From NCBI GenBank assembly GCA_963989385.1, contig OZ022511.1:31614503-31678502 (forward strand): a DNA stretch of 64,000 nucleotides, given 5' to 3'. The DNA is from Ctena decussata. Lineage: Eukaryota > Mollusca > Bivalvia > Lucinida > Lucinidae. Position 1 is the first letter of the stretch; each line of letters starts with the position of its first letter. This document shows positions 10,601-21,485 of the stretch, one piece after another. A model generated the notes under the pieces. It was not told the DNA's origin. It made no database searches and saw nothing but the letters and a program-made list of their open reading frames with translations. Both the position numbers and the translations under genes were made by a program.

Positions 10601-13600
10601 AAATACACCGAGTTTTTATTAAATACAGAGAAATAATTCACCAGTTTCTGAGGCTTGCCCGTAAGCAAAAAGTGAGTGTCAGGGAACAAGAATTTTTACA
10701 AAAAAAAAAAAAAAAAGCAAAAAAAGCAAAACAAAGCTAATACATGTAGTATAATTCCCTGAACCAGTTTTTCTTTTACTGATAAAACTAATAAATCAGA
10801 CAGATTTTGTATAAATAATCGTCTTCTGTTAGGCTTACACTGGTAGAATTTTTTGTATTTGATAATAATTGTGTACATAGATTAAAAAATTCAAATTTGA
10901 AACCATAAAATTGCCAGTTTTGATGTTCCAATACTTTCTTATGATTTTGGACCATTATCAACTAGCTTCTTTCTATTCTTTGCATTTTTTAAAATCAATT
11001 TTCCATGACCAGAACTATTTCATGAGAACTTAGGTAAATCTCACACAAGTAAGCTGAATTACAGCTACAAATCTCATACAAGTATAGTTTTGAATCTTGG
11101 CAGCTCATTACAGTATATTTCTTCGGTTAAAAGACAGGGTTTTTCCCTTCCAAAACAAAACAATTCCAAAGATCTAGATCCATCTTGTAAGATGGATCTA
11201 GATCTTTGGGATTTTTTTGGAAGAGAAAAACCCATTTTAATTGCTAATTACACAAGACTGATTTATATAATACATGTATTTGCGGTTATTTTGGAAGGAT
11301 AAACTCCCGTCTTATAACCAAATAAATGTGGGGTAAATCTATATGTTTTGTTATTTCTTTTCAGGCAGCCTAGGCTACATGAATGGAGTGTCTACCATTC
11401 CAGTCATCCAGATGTTGCCAGGGTGGGTAAAAACAGTTTATTTTCTTTGCAAAGCCAAAAATTGTTATTTTTGGTTTTTTTTTTTTTTTTTTTTGTTAAT
11501 TTTGTATGTATATACAGTCTACTCTTGAACACAGATATCTCAAAAGCATCTTCTTATATTAAAGAACATATATCCTATTTTTATTTAAATTTCAACTCCT
11601 GTTATCTCAAACTATGATATCTCAAAGTAAATTTTCTGGTACCAGAATATTTACTTTGAGGTATCAGTAATTGGGAAGAAGTTCGACTTCGAGATATCGG
11701 GAGTTGGCTGTGTATACACTCTTTCAATGTCCTTTTAGCTGTTGCTTGTAGGACTGAAAATAAAATATAAACTGGTCAAAAATAAGTTATGACCCAATTC
11801 AAATTAGTCCAAAGGCACAATGCTAAAGTGTAAAAGGTTTGGCCTTAATTATCAAAAAGGAAACGAAAATTAGAATTTGAAATACAGCTATTGCTTTACA
11901 ACATTTACAACAGCATCTTGAGAATAACTTCACAAAGTTTCAGCTGGTAACCTCCGATATTTTGTGACATTTGTTGAAGTGTTTAGGAGAACTCATATTT
12001 TAGTAAATTTTATAAAACTGATAGACGTATGCCAAATATGAGCATCATTATACATCATTACATGTACGATCAAACAGTTTTCCAAGGCTTTTGGGAAACT
12101 TTTAATGTATTGATTACCAGTCCATCCCTGGACCATGAGTGTAAGATTCTGTTTACCATATGTCTGTTTTTAATGGGATTTCATGGCATTAACAGCTGAC
12201 AATATACTTCAACAGAAAACATACCATTGTCATTATCTATATTATAGTGCGTACCCCCTAAAAAACATGTGTTAAATAATGTTTGGCCATACAATTTTTA
12301 TGACATAGCAGTATTAACCACAGAATAACATCGATGTCATATAACAAAGAAATTTCTGTTGCAGGCTGGTTGGTGTAAATGGAGTGCCGAGAGACCAGAC
12401 TGGTATGCATGGAAAGCATCCTCAGGTCATCCTGACTGGTATAGGAGGAGAGTGAACACCACACGGAGGGGTAAATACTATATACAAGACAGGAATTTTT
12501 CCACTGTCTAGATCAATCTGTGAAATTCTGCTATAAGATGGGTTTTCACTGCCAAAACAATCCCAAAAATCTAGATCCATCTTATAAGAGGGAAAACCTC
12601 TGTCCTGTAATCAAATAAATATGTAAGATTGGGGTGGCATTGAAAAGGGGTGGGGTGTTGAAAGAATGCTGAACATTTTAAACATTCCAAAATTCCACCA
12701 AACTGGTATAGGTGGAGAGGGGAAAATCACAAGAAAAGACAAATCTGCAATAGTTTTATGTATGCAAGACTTTGCACTTGTGCAAAGTTTTTCGAAAATA
12801 AAACTGTCACAAATACCATATTTCGCAATTTACAGAAAATATGTCAGACTGGACACATATTAAACCTATTGACCATTTAAGGTGTATGAGTACACTTCCA
12901 TGTTCTTTAAATTTTTTGGCAATTTTACAAAGGGGAATAACTTTTGTGAATTGCTGTCTGCATTCCTCGATGATGACGCCCTTCTGAATAGGGTTTGACT
13001 CTTAAAAGAAACTTTCCTTTAAGAGACGACCACTATTGAGAAGGGCAGCAAAATGAAAGAGGCAGAGTTGCTTCCCTTAAAGTGTGTTCATTGACAGTAA
13101 ATAGAGCAATACACTATGAACATTAAATTTATAGTGATGAAATGACACTCACTCAGTGATTCATGTGGTTCATGTTTGTGCATTTCCGAGTTTTATTCAT
13201 ATTCTTGTTCTTATAGTGATGAAATGACACTCATTCAGTGAGATATGTGGTTCATGTTTGTGCATTTCCGAGTTTTATTCATATTTTTGTTCTTATAGTG
13301 TGATGACACTCACTCAGTGAGTCATGTGGTTCATGTTTGTGCATTTCCGAGTTTTATTCATATTCTTGTTCTTAAAGTGATGAAATGACACTCACTCAGT
13401 GATTCATGTGGTTCATATTTGTGCATTTCCGAGTTTTATTCATATTCTTGTATTCATTGCAGCCGATTACAAAAACATCAACTGGGCATATGAATACCCA
13501 TCCAAACCAACAAGCAGAATCAATGATGATTTTATCTCTGTCACAAATGAGGTGATGCAAAAAGATACGTTGAAGCCGATTGCCCACAACAGATCGTACA

Positions 13601-13740
13601 CCGGGAGCAACACCTTCCCTAAACCAGACCACATTCCGAAGGAGGTCCCAGTTCCTAAATGGGGATTGTACCACCCACCTAATTATGAGGAACCAATCAG
13701 ATACAATCATTTTCCACCAATTAAGTACAATGGCTATTAA
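7638..13740 (+). CDS. Small spliced gene, Trp/Pro/Tyr-rich protein of 164 aa, function unknown
   Basis: Four exons join in frame: 7638-7690, 11365-11422, 12365-12470 and 13463-13740, with GT-AG introns of 3674, 942 and 992 bp. They total 495 nt, giving 164 aa. The protein starts MAAAQGFLSKPAKLPKQW and ends PPIKYNGY. There is no signal peptide or membrane segment. Residues about 27-68 contain three degenerate repeats of the type (S)-x-(H/R)-P-D-(W/V): SSHPDVAR, AERPDWYAW and SGHPDWYRRR. The C-terminal half is rich in Pro, Asn and Tyr (VPKWGLYHPPNYEEPIRYNH). I do not recognise the family. Like its divergent neighbour it has the look of a small structural, possibly axonemal, protein, which is inference. 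The first ATG is used because the frame joins exactly there; exon 1 alone is too short to call independently. Confidence 0.78.
7906..7987. repeat. Inverted repeat (hairpin) in intron 1
   Basis: Arms of about 30 bp around AAGAAAGTTACAATTCATCC and its complement, with a loop of about 20 bp. Flanks CGGTTGC and GCAATCGG extend the symmetry with mismatches. Probably a small foldback element. Confidence 0.6.
8515..8733. mobile_element. Foldback MITE, family E
   Basis: TGAATGGATACACTTTCAGG at the left and GGAGGTGTACCCATTCACTG at the right. In intron 1 of the 164-aa gene. Confidence 0.7.
8892..9216. mobile_element. Perfect foldback element, 152-bp arms, 5-bp target duplication
   Basis: Arms 8892-9043 and 9065-9216 are exact reverse complements over all 152 positions as I read them, with a 21-bp loop. 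Ends are TGTAATATCC and GGATATTACA. AAACA occurs immediately on both sides (8887-8891 and 9217-9221). It lies in intron 1 of the 164-aa gene. The absence of any arm mismatch points to a recent insertion or gene conversion between arms. The superfamily is not determined. Confidence 0.8.
10001..10189. mobile_element. TTAA-flanked MITE with central hairpin (family A)
   Basis: TTAACCCATTCCATT at the left and AATGCAATGAGTTAA at the right; a central hairpin built on GATCAGGCCCCAC and GTGGGGCCTGATC. TTAA target and CCC/GGG ends fit piggyBac-type elements. It lies in intron 1 of the 164-aa gene. Confidence 0.75.
10333..10548. mobile_element. Foldback MITE, family F
   Basis: Core hairpin CAATCCCAAAAATCTACATC / GATGTAGATTTTTGGGATTG; ends like TATTTCTTTGGTTATA and AGCCAAATAAATA. 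Other copies: 11110-11333, 12485-12625, 14750-14955, 20527-20757 and 31185-31405. Confidence 0.7.
11110..11333. mobile_element. Foldback MITE, family F
   Basis: Core CAAAGATCTAGATCCATCTT and complement; right end TCTTATAACCAAATAAATGT. Ends 32 bp before exon 2 of the 164-aa gene. Confidence 0.7.
11365..11422 (+). CDS. Coding exon 2 of the 164-aa unknown gene
   Basis: Acceptor TTTTCAG at 11358-11364, donor AGG|GTGGGT at 11423. It encodes QPRLHEWSVYHSSHPDVAR and exits in phase 0. Using the GT four bases later would put a stop early in exon 3, so the 11423 donor is preferred. Confidence 0.72.
11513..11714. mobile_element. TA-flanked MITE, GATATCTC subtype
   Basis: ACAGTCTACTCTTGAACACA at the left and GAGATATCGGGAGTTGGCTG at the right. 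In the intron after exon 2 of the 164-aa gene. Confidence 0.7.
12365..12470 (+). CDS. Coding exon 3 of the 164-aa unknown gene
   Basis: Acceptor TTCTGTTGCAG, donor GAGGG|GTAAAT. It encodes AGWCKWSAERPDWYAW and onward to VNTTRR plus one base. This exon carries two of the three PDWY-type repeats and five of the protein's seven Trp residues. Confidence 0.75.
12485..12625. mobile_element. Foldback MITE, family F, one arm deleted
   Basis: Only one arm of the hairpin (CAATCCCAAAAATCTAGATC) plus the right end CTGTAATCAAATAAATAT remains. Starts 15 bp after exon 3 of the 164-aa gene. Confidence 0.6.
12878..13095. mobile_element. Foldback MITE, family E
   Basis: Contains AAAGAAACTTTCCTTTAAGAG and CAGAGTTGCTTCCCTTAAAG; in the third intron of the 164-aa gene, just before the 83-bp tandem array. 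Confidence 0.6.
13133..13462 (+). repeat. ~83-bp tandem repeat, four copies, ending at an exon acceptor
   Basis: Units start near 13133, 13215, 13298 and 13379 (GTGATGAAATGACACTCA...) and end in GAGTTTTATTCATATTCTTG. The last unit runs into TATTCATTGCAG, the acceptor of exon 4 of the 164-aa gene. The pyrimidine-rich tail of the acceptor is therefore present in several upstream copies, but without the terminal CAG. Confidence 0.8.
13463..13740 (+). CDS. Coding exon 4 (terminal) of the 164-aa unknown gene
   Basis: Acceptor TATTCATTGCAG precedes CC-GAT-TAC; the split codon GCC is Ala. It encodes 91 further residues, to TAA at 13738. Its acceptor lies directly at the end of an ~83-bp tandem array (13133-13450). 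Confidence 0.82.
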
Positions 13741-14055
13741 TAGATAATTAGGTTGCCCATGGAAAAAAATAACTCTTTTTCATTTTATGTCTAGAGTATA
13801 AGTCAGTGTATAGCTTTGTAATTGTAATGTTCCGTAATTGTGAATATGACACCATCAAATTTTATATTTAGTCAAAATATGTGGAAAGAAATACATGGGA
13901 AAACAGTGTAGACCCAGATCAGACTGCTCCTAAGGAACAGTCTGCTTAACAGAACAGCCACTGATACAACAGGTGGACTTGCCCACATTTGATGATGGAA
14001 TAACCCATTGTTGAAAAGTTTGAGGTGTCAGAATATTTTTATAAGTAAAATGGCT

Positions 14056-14385
14056 TATATGTAGCTATCAGAGCTCATATATGTAGCTGTCAGAGCTCAT
14101 ATATTTAGCTGTCAGAGCTCATATATATAGCTGTCAGAGCAAGTGCCTGTTGGTTTATATACATGTATGTTACTGTCAGAGCTTTCATAGATGTAGCTGT
14201 CAGAGCTTATATATGTAGCTGTCAGAGCTTACATGTAGTTGTCTGAGCTTATACTCATATAAACAGCTGTCAGGGCTTATATGTAACTGTCAGAGCTTAT
14301 ATATATATATGTAGCTGTCACAGCTTATGTGTGTAGCTGTCAGATTACATATACTGCTGTCATAAATCATATGTAGCTGTCAGAG
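14056..14385 (+). repeat. Minisatellite, ~22-26 bp unit (TAGCTGTCAGAGCTCATATA)
   Basis: About a dozen variable units of the form TATGTAGCTGTCAGAGCTTA, some lengthened by extra AT dinucleotides. It starts 316 bp past the stop of the 164-aa gene and has no coding frame. Confidence 0.8.
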
Positions 14386-14977
14386 ATTTTATTAGGCTAA
14401 AAAATTTTGGTTGAAAATATGCATTTTTTTTCATCAGGGAAGCATGGTGTTATGCTTTATTAGAATTACGACACTCAAAAAGGCAATTTTGAGTTGATAC
14501 CAACACATTTTGATACATCTAGAATTCTGTTTAGGTTATCAGTAGTAGTAACAAGTAGCAGTAGTAGAGCTAATCACTTTTTTTATTGGTTTGGTCCCTT
14601 TAAGCATAATATATGTAGAAAGATCTAAAACTGCAATCAGCTACTTTGTAAATTATAGAAGGTGGGCTTGTATAATATACAGCATATTAATAATATATGC
14701 CCTTTGAAATTGATGTATAATTTATACTTGTTGCCATAAAGAACCAACCATATTTATTCTGTTAGAAAACGGGGCTTTCCCCCTTCCATTACAACCCCAA
14801 AAATCTAGATCCATCAAACAAGGTGGCTCTAGATTTTTAGGATCATTTTAACAGAAAAAATCCTGTCTAATAGCTGAATTACACAAGATTGATTTACATA
14901 CTTGGAGAAATATTTTGGATGCTGAAATGCCCATTGTATGACTGAATAAATATGGGATATTTTATTTTCAGTTTTAT

Positions 14978-15333
14978 ATAGAGGATCTTACATGAGTGCT
15001 CATGCATTATTGAATTTATTAAGGGATTTGGGGAAAAAAATAAGATGCGAGGCTCTGCCGAGCATCTTATCGTTTTCACCAACGAGTTTAATAAATTCAA
15101 TAATACAGGAGCACGAATGCAAGATTCTATTTATCATATGACACTAAAATCGCATTTTATTAGCAAATTTTTGCACTAAAATGTCACGATTTCGCCATTA
15201 GAAAACGCGACGTTTTATGGACGTCAACACATAACGTTATGGCGTAATTTGCATATTTAATCCACTAGTGGATTATCGTTTTTAATGCATGGCTTTATTA
15301 CACTCTCAGGTGCGACGTCATATGATAAATAAG
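14978..15333. mobile_element. Foldback element, family G
   Basis: TATAGAGGATCTTACATGAG start, ATTGAATTTATTAAGGGATT and AACGAGTTTAATAAATTCAA as inverted inner arms, CGACGTCATATGATAAA end. Confidence 0.6.
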
Positions 15334-15345
15334 TTTTATTTTGAG

Positions 15346-16540
15346 GGAATGCTTTTTATGACTATATTTTATCAATAAATATTAGAATTTGAGCCAAAAC
15401 ACACAGAAAGGGTGCTTAATGCATCTGCAAACAGCAAAGACTCATACCAGCCTATACATCTGCAGAGTCTTTTCTTGAGTTCTTGCTGTCTGACTACAAG
15501 TATGGATCTTCCAATCACAACCCAACTGACACATGATGTTGAAATGACGTTGTACTGACGTTGATGGGACATAATGTCGCATCAATGTCGGTACAATATC
15601 ATTTGCCCATTGGGAAAATGAAGCCTCCAGCTAGTAGACTGCACAGATTCATAGACTGGTTTGAGTCTACACTGCAAATGTACACTGATATGTTAAGCCT
15701 TTTTTGTGTGTGACAAGCCTCATTCAATCTTGGGACTGGCAAGAGTTTTAACTTTTCCCTGCCATGTTTAAGAAGCACTGCCGATTGTCTGCACAAATGA
15801 AATTTGACAGCAAGCTCAATGTAAATTTTCTTATCCAGTGTAGTCATCATTTACTGACTAAAAGAAGAATTTCATAAAACATAAATGCATTAATTTACAT
15901 ACAGCCTTGTCATTATCTGTGGTTGAGGACATGTATTAACAAAAAAGATAATTTATTCACTAGTTAATGAAAATTTTCCATGATTTGCATTAAAATAGAT
16001 CAATTTTTACCAAATACATATTCCTTTTGGAGATGAACTAGCATTTAAAAGCATGCTACAAAGACAAAAAAGAAGACATACATGTATTTTATTTAAGAAT
16101 TCACTTAAGTCCAGCTACCTGTATTTTTAATGTCAGCAACTTGTTTGTGCCAAGAATGTTAAATTTGCACTGTTCAAGTTTGGTGTTTTTGAGCTTTTGA
16201 CTTTTACCCTCAGAATATTTATGTACACTTATTTGATGTTTGTTAACAAAGCCATGCTCACTTTTCTATGTGCATTATATGTATACATTCTTTATGTGCA
16301 TTATATGTTTACATGCATTTCCTAGTTGTTTTTAACATTCTTTATATTTACAAAAATATTTCTTTAATATTGTTGATTTTTGTTTCTTAAGTTTGTACAG
16401 ATTATAATTTTCTTTGAATTGTTTCAACCAAAAGTGACCTTTTGTATTAGAAAACATTTTGTCATTTACACACTGACCAAGGTTTCCAACTTTTGAGGGA
16501 CTCTCTGCAGGTTGATAGGCTAGGCATTGTCACATATATG
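15346..16540. other. Intergenic, no gene seen
   Basis: AT-rich. A fragment at 15540-15615 (GACGTTGTACTGACGTTGAT...GTACAATATCATTTGCCCA) resembles 2720-2800, a low-copy inverted repeat. Open frames are uninformative. Confidence 0.5.
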
Positions 16541-16544
16541 AGCT

Positions 16545-17062
16545 GGCCCCGAGGTTATAAAACTTTTTTCGTGCTCTACTCAGGTGAGCATGAAATTTTC
16601 TCTGCTGATAAACATGAAAATGCCAACTAATATTGGCATTTTCATATTCATAAGCAGAGAAAATTTTATACTCAGCTAAACTGAGCATGAAAACAACAAT
16701 ACTTATCAGTAATTTGCTATTTATTAGCACGTAAAATTTCATGCTCAACTCAGCTGAGCATGAAAAAAGTTTTATAACCTCGGGGCCTGGTTCACGAGAA
16801 AGTCTGTCTTGAGGTGAATGGGTACACTTTATGTAAAACTTGTGCTGTTTTGATAATGTATCAGTGTCCAGTATAATAAGGTGTATTGGTACACCACCAT
16901 ACTTTTCTGCTGTTTTTTTTTTTTTTTTTTTTCAAAATTGGTTTACTCTTTGAGGTACAAAGGAGCAAATTCTTTCCTTGAATAGTTGACTCCATCCAGA
17001 AGGGAGACAAAAATGAAATGGACTGAGTTGCTGTCCCTGAAAGTGTACTTATTCAGTTTAAG
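16545..17062. mobile_element. Foldback element followed by a family E copy
   Basis: 16545-16787 has inverted ends GGCCCCGAGGTTATAAAACT and complement, and several inner copies of CTGAGCATGAAA in both orientations. 16812-17062 is a family E copy interrupted by a T-run at 16913-16932. Confidence 0.65.
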
Positions 17063-17646
17063 ATATGTAAGGTTGTTTTGGTTGAAATGGTTTGTTGTTA
17101 ATCACAATAAATATGCTCACTTTTCTTTTATCCTTATGTTTGAAACAGTTTTCGCACTTTCACTGTGATAGAATTGTTGGTTATATACATGTACAAATAA
17201 CATGATATATATATTAATATACTTTGTTATTTCTTAAAAAATTAATTTATAATCCTGTTAATTCTGTTAGACCTTAATGTTTAATAACCAAATGCTGAGG
17301 AACATACAGGTAAATTGTCCACAGAATTGTTTCACTGAATCAACCCTTTAAAATTGATATAACCAAATTTCAAACCTTTAATTGCTAATAGTGAAGAACC
17401 AGAGGAGCCTGCTCATCTTAATCTGCTCTGTCTGTCATGCTATGATATTCCTTTCTTGGTCAGATACTGTTTTCCTAAACAGTCAATATAGAGAGTCGAC
17501 TGTAGACACTTCGGGCAGACAGGGTTGGGTTTTGTCTTGCTCTGAAAGTCAGCTCTTATATCTTCTAAGGACTAATTTCATGGCTAGTCTATTAACAGTA
17601 CATGTAAAGTCAAACCTACTTATTTTTTTTTCTTTGTTACATTTTC

Positions 17647-17935
17647 ATCTTTGTAGCTAAATCGGTAGGGCACCTGACTCGTAAGTCAGAGGTCCTGGGT
17701 TCGAATCCCGGTCTGGCCACATACTTTCGTTTCTCCTTCCGCTGATTCAAGAAGGGCAGTTGTCAGCTACTGGCGAAAGTATGTGCACTGCGTACTGGTT
17801 AACCGCTTAGGAGGTCTAAGCCTGCCCAGGAATAGTGTGGTTAGGTTAACTGACCGTCCCGACATAACCTTAGTTGTTTACCGTGGACGTTAAGCATCAA
17901 ATCAACCAACCAACCAACCAAAATCTTTGTAGCTA
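17647..17935 (+). mobile_element. tRNA-derived SINE, complete copy
   Basis: The head (17655-17720) has a tRNA-like fold region with box A-like ATCGGTAGG and box B GGTTCGAATCC. A ~190-bp body follows, with a (CCAA)n tail. ATCTTTGTAGCTA flanks it at 17647-17659 and 17923-17935. The body resembles V-type bivalve SINEs; the exact family name was not checked. Confidence 0.85.
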
Positions 17936-18183
17936 TGTACTGATATGGTTATAGAGAAATTATTTTGTAATTATATACCTCTAAATTTGTATTTGGATCT
18001 TTTACTACAGCTACCTTGCAGAGCTGTATGTAAGGCTGGTTCCATGGTATTCTGAGAATATTTACCTTCTTCTCCATGACTGAGCTAAATTGCCTGGGCA
18101 AGGTTCTGTTAATAACTAACTTCAGAAGTTAGTTAATGAGACATATTTTCATGCACTGTATGTACAAATACTTTTTTATTGAA

Positions 18184-19988
18184 ACAAGAGGGCCATGATG
18201 GCCCTGGATCGCTCACCTGAGTATCCTGTGAACTTAACCTCAGTGACATCCATATGACTGACAGAATTTCACAAAGATTAAATGGAAAATAACCCTTTAT
18301 TGTGTACCTAAGGTTTTTATAAGATTTAACCTAATGACCTAGATTTTGACCCTACAAGACCCAGTTCCAAACCTGGTCTAGATTTCTTGGATATGAACAT
18401 TCTGACAAAGTTATCAAAACTGTGCCCTCTAGAGTGTACACAATGTTTTTCTAAGGTTTAACCTAGTGACCTACTTTTGACCCAACATGACCAAGTTGCA
18501 CCCTTGGTCCAGATTCGTTGGAGACAAACTTTCTGACAAAGTCTCATGAAGATTAGAACAAAACTGTGTCCTCAAAAGCGTTCACACTGTTTTTCTAAGA
18601 ACTGACCTAGTGACCTAGTTTTTGACCTGACATGACCAAGTTTCAAATCTGGTATAAATTTCATGAAAGTAAACATTCTGACAATGTTTCACATAGATAG
18701 GATCATAACTGTGCCCTCTAGATTGTACATGAGGTTTTTCTAATATTTGACCAAGTGACCTAGTTTTTGACCCACAAGACTCAGATTCAAATCTGGCCTA
18801 GATTTTATATAAATAAACATTCTGAAAAAGTTTCATGAAGATTGGATCATAACTGTGCCCTCTAGAGTGTGCGCAACGGTTTTCTAAGATTTGACCCAGT
18901 GACCTAGTTTTTGACCCCACATGACCCAGTTTCAAAGATGGTCTAGATTTGATTAAGATAAACATTCTGACAAAGTTTCATGATGATTGGATCATAACTA
19001 TGCCCTCTGTGTCATTCTAAGATTTATTTCTATTTTTAGCTCTGGCGGCCATTTTGTTCAGTGGAGCGGAACTGTTTGAGCAATTTTTGTTCAGAGCCAT
19101 AAGTAAAACATTTCTGTGAAATTTTTTTGAAATCGAGCGATTGGCTTTAGAAACGATGATGTTTAAAGCTTTTTTCTATTTTTAGCTCTGGTGGCCATAT
19201 TGTTCAGCGGGGAAGAACCGTTTGAGCAATTTTGGTAGAGGGTCTCCTAAGGAACATTTCTGTGAAATTATTTCAAAATCGGCCCAGCAGTTTTGGAAGA
19301 GAAGTCGTTTAAAGGTTTTTCTATTTTTAGCTCTGGCGGCCATATTGTTCAGCGGAGCGGAACCGTTTGAGCAATTTTGGTAGAGGGTCTCCTAAAGAAC
19401 ATTTCTGTGAAATTATTTTAAAATCGGCCCAGCAGTTTTGGAAGAGAAGTCGTTTAAAGGTTTTTCTATTTTTAGCTCTGGCGGCCATATTGTTCAGCGG
19501 AGCGGAACTGTTTGAGCAATTTTGGTAGAGGGTCACCTAATGAACATTTCTGTGAAATTATTTCAAAATTGGCCCAGCAGTTTTGGAGGAGAAGTCGTTC
19601 AAAGGTTTTTCTATTTTTAGCTTTGGCGGCCATATTGTTCAGCGGAGCGGAACCGTTTGAGCAATTTTGGTAGAGACTCTCCTAAGGAACATTTCTGTGA
19701 AATTATTTCAAAATCGGCACAGCAGTTTTGGAGGAGAAGTCGTTTAAAGGTTTTTCTATTTTTAGCTCTGGCAGCCATATTGTTCAGCGGAGCGGAACCA
19801 TTTGAGCAATTTTGGTAGAGAGTCCCCCAAGGAACATTTCTGTGAAATTATTTCGAAATCCGGCTAGCAGTTTTGGAGAAGAAGTCGTTTAAAGCAAAAG
19901 TTGACGCCGGACAACGGACGACGGACGACGGACAAAGACCGATCACAATACCTCACCTTGAGCACTTTGTGCTCAGGTGAGCTAAAAA
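18184..19988 (+). mobile_element. Helentron-like element with two tandem-repeat cores
   Basis: The left end has a GGGCCATGATGGCCC hairpin followed by GATCGCTCACCTGAG. The right end has GACGGAC microsatellite repeats, then GAGCACTTTGTGCTC (hairpin) and AGGTGAGCTAAAAA. Inside are ~120-bp repeats (18250-19015, TGACCTAGTTTTTGACCC) and then six ~145-bp repeats (19031-19890, TATTTTTAGCTCTGGCGGCC). No target duplication is seen. This layout is common among non-autonomous Helitron/Helentron-type elements of bivalves; assignment is by layout, not by a search. Confidence 0.7.
19031..19890 (+). repeat. ~145-bp tandem repeat, six units
   Basis: Units begin near 19031, 19178, 19322, 19467, 19612 and 19757, each with GCGGCCATATTGTTCAGCGG and GGCCCAGCAGTTTTGGA. 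The first is most diverged. It is part of the Helentron-like element. Confidence 0.85.
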
Positions 19989-20325
19989 TGTGAGCTTTTG
20001 TGCATATGCTTCTCACATTTTTTTTCAGCAAAAAATATTACTGAATTTGGTAATATGTATACTAGAGGATTTAAGGAATCCTTGAGTGACAATTTTGCTC
20101 TTAACACCCATTGTTGCCCCTCATTCCAAATGCTTTATGGCAATTCTAATTAGGGGAGACAATAAAATATATTTGGAGAAAATTTGTAAAATTATCCTGG
20201 AATTATCATCAAACTCCCTTTCCCCTTTACTAGAGCTCTGACTCAGTTTACTTATATGGCCATATTGTAAATCATTACTAATAAAAGAAGAAACAAAACC
20301 CCATGTGTGTTTGTGTGTTTACATA

Positions 20326-20757
20326 TACAGTTGAACCTGTCTTAAGGGGTCACTGTATTAAGGGGTCACCTGTCTTTAGCAGCCACTTTTTGGGGGTCCC
20401 TTAGACCAAATTAGTGCAAATGAACCTGTATAAGGGGTCACCTGTCTTAAGCAGCAAATTTTTGTAGGTCCCATGGTGTGTCCCCTTATGACAGGTTTGA
20501 CTGTATGTCTTTAGATATACATTGAGAAATACCATATTTATTTGGCTATATGATGGGGATTTCCCTCTTCAAAAGTTCCCTAAATCAGTCTGGTGCAATA
20601 TGGCAGTTATAGGTTTTTCTCTTCCAAAACAATCCCAAAAATCTAGATCCATCTTGCAAGATGGATCTAGATTTTTGGGATTGTTTTGGAAGCGAAAAAC
20701 CTCCTTATTTCGGAAGGGAAAAGCCTCGTTCTTATAACCAAATAAGTATGGAATTCT
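20326..20757. mobile_element. TA-flanked MITE and a family F MITE
   Basis: 20326-20505: inverted ends CAGTTGAACCTGTCTTA and ATGACAGGTTTGACTG flanked by TA, with AAGGGGTCAC repeated inside. 20527-20757: family F with ends CCATATTTATTTGGCTATA and TTATAACCAAATAAGTATGG. Confidence 0.75.
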
Positions 20758-20759
20758 CA

Positions 20760-21470
20760 AAAGTTTTACTAAAATTCACTGATGCTAAGTTTTGTGGAAA
20801 TGGAAGTATCAAAGAATTATTGTCATTTTGAAGCCCTCACTTCTCCAATTTCAGATCAGACTTACTCTTGTATGAATATACATGTATAACAACAATAGAA
20901 TTGGTGGTTTCTTATGGATTTTGTATTGGACCGTCTAGCAGATCTGTGCTTGCTTAGCAATTCAGGACCACCTTGCCTCTTTTACAATATACCATAATGT
21001 GCTATTTGTCCCAAATGGAAAATTAATTATTTTCAGGTGTCCCAAACTTTTTTAGTATACTGTAATGTGCTTTAGTATTGGGACACCTAAAATAATTAAT
21101 TTTCCATTTGTCCCACATGGAAAATAAAATATTTTAGGTGTAACAAACTTTATGCACATTACCGTATTCTAAAATTTGCATTAAAATATTGTGTCCAGTC
21201 GTGCTTGTTTAATGAGGCCACAGTCTGTGAATACAAAGTGAGCTATATTTTACATGCATATGTATGGTTTTGCAGCTTTGATAAGGTGGACATCACCACC
21301 TATGCTCAAAAACACACAAATCCCGATACCACTTTTCCAGCTCAGGGCGCGCTTAGTGCTGATTTCCTGGTCTTCAGAATTGAAGGAATTGATTGGACAT
21401 GTGCCACTGGTGGGAATCAGACAAGAGACATCCTGCGTGAACACAATTCACTAGGCTATGCACTCCACTT
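20760..21470. other. Intergenic, short inverted repeat only
   Basis: AAAATTAATTATTTTCAGGTGTCCCAA and complement at about 21000-21150 (arms around TTGGGACACC); related words recur at 5760-5850 and 40965. No gene. Confidence 0.5.
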
Positions 21471-21485
21471 TGAAATGGCATTAAC

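Noticed and set aside
13396..13710. Minus-strand 104-codon open frame
   Set aside because: It is the complement of exon 4 of the 164-aa gene, which has splice and phase support.
4741..13740. Naming the two small genes as specific ciliary proteins
   Set aside because: Composition is suggestive, but I could not match either to a remembered family sequence with confidence, so no symbol is given.
17655..17720. Functional tRNA gene
   Set aside because: It has tRNA-like boxes A and B but is the head of a SINE with a 13-bp target duplication, body and CCAA tail; the acceptor stem does not pair.
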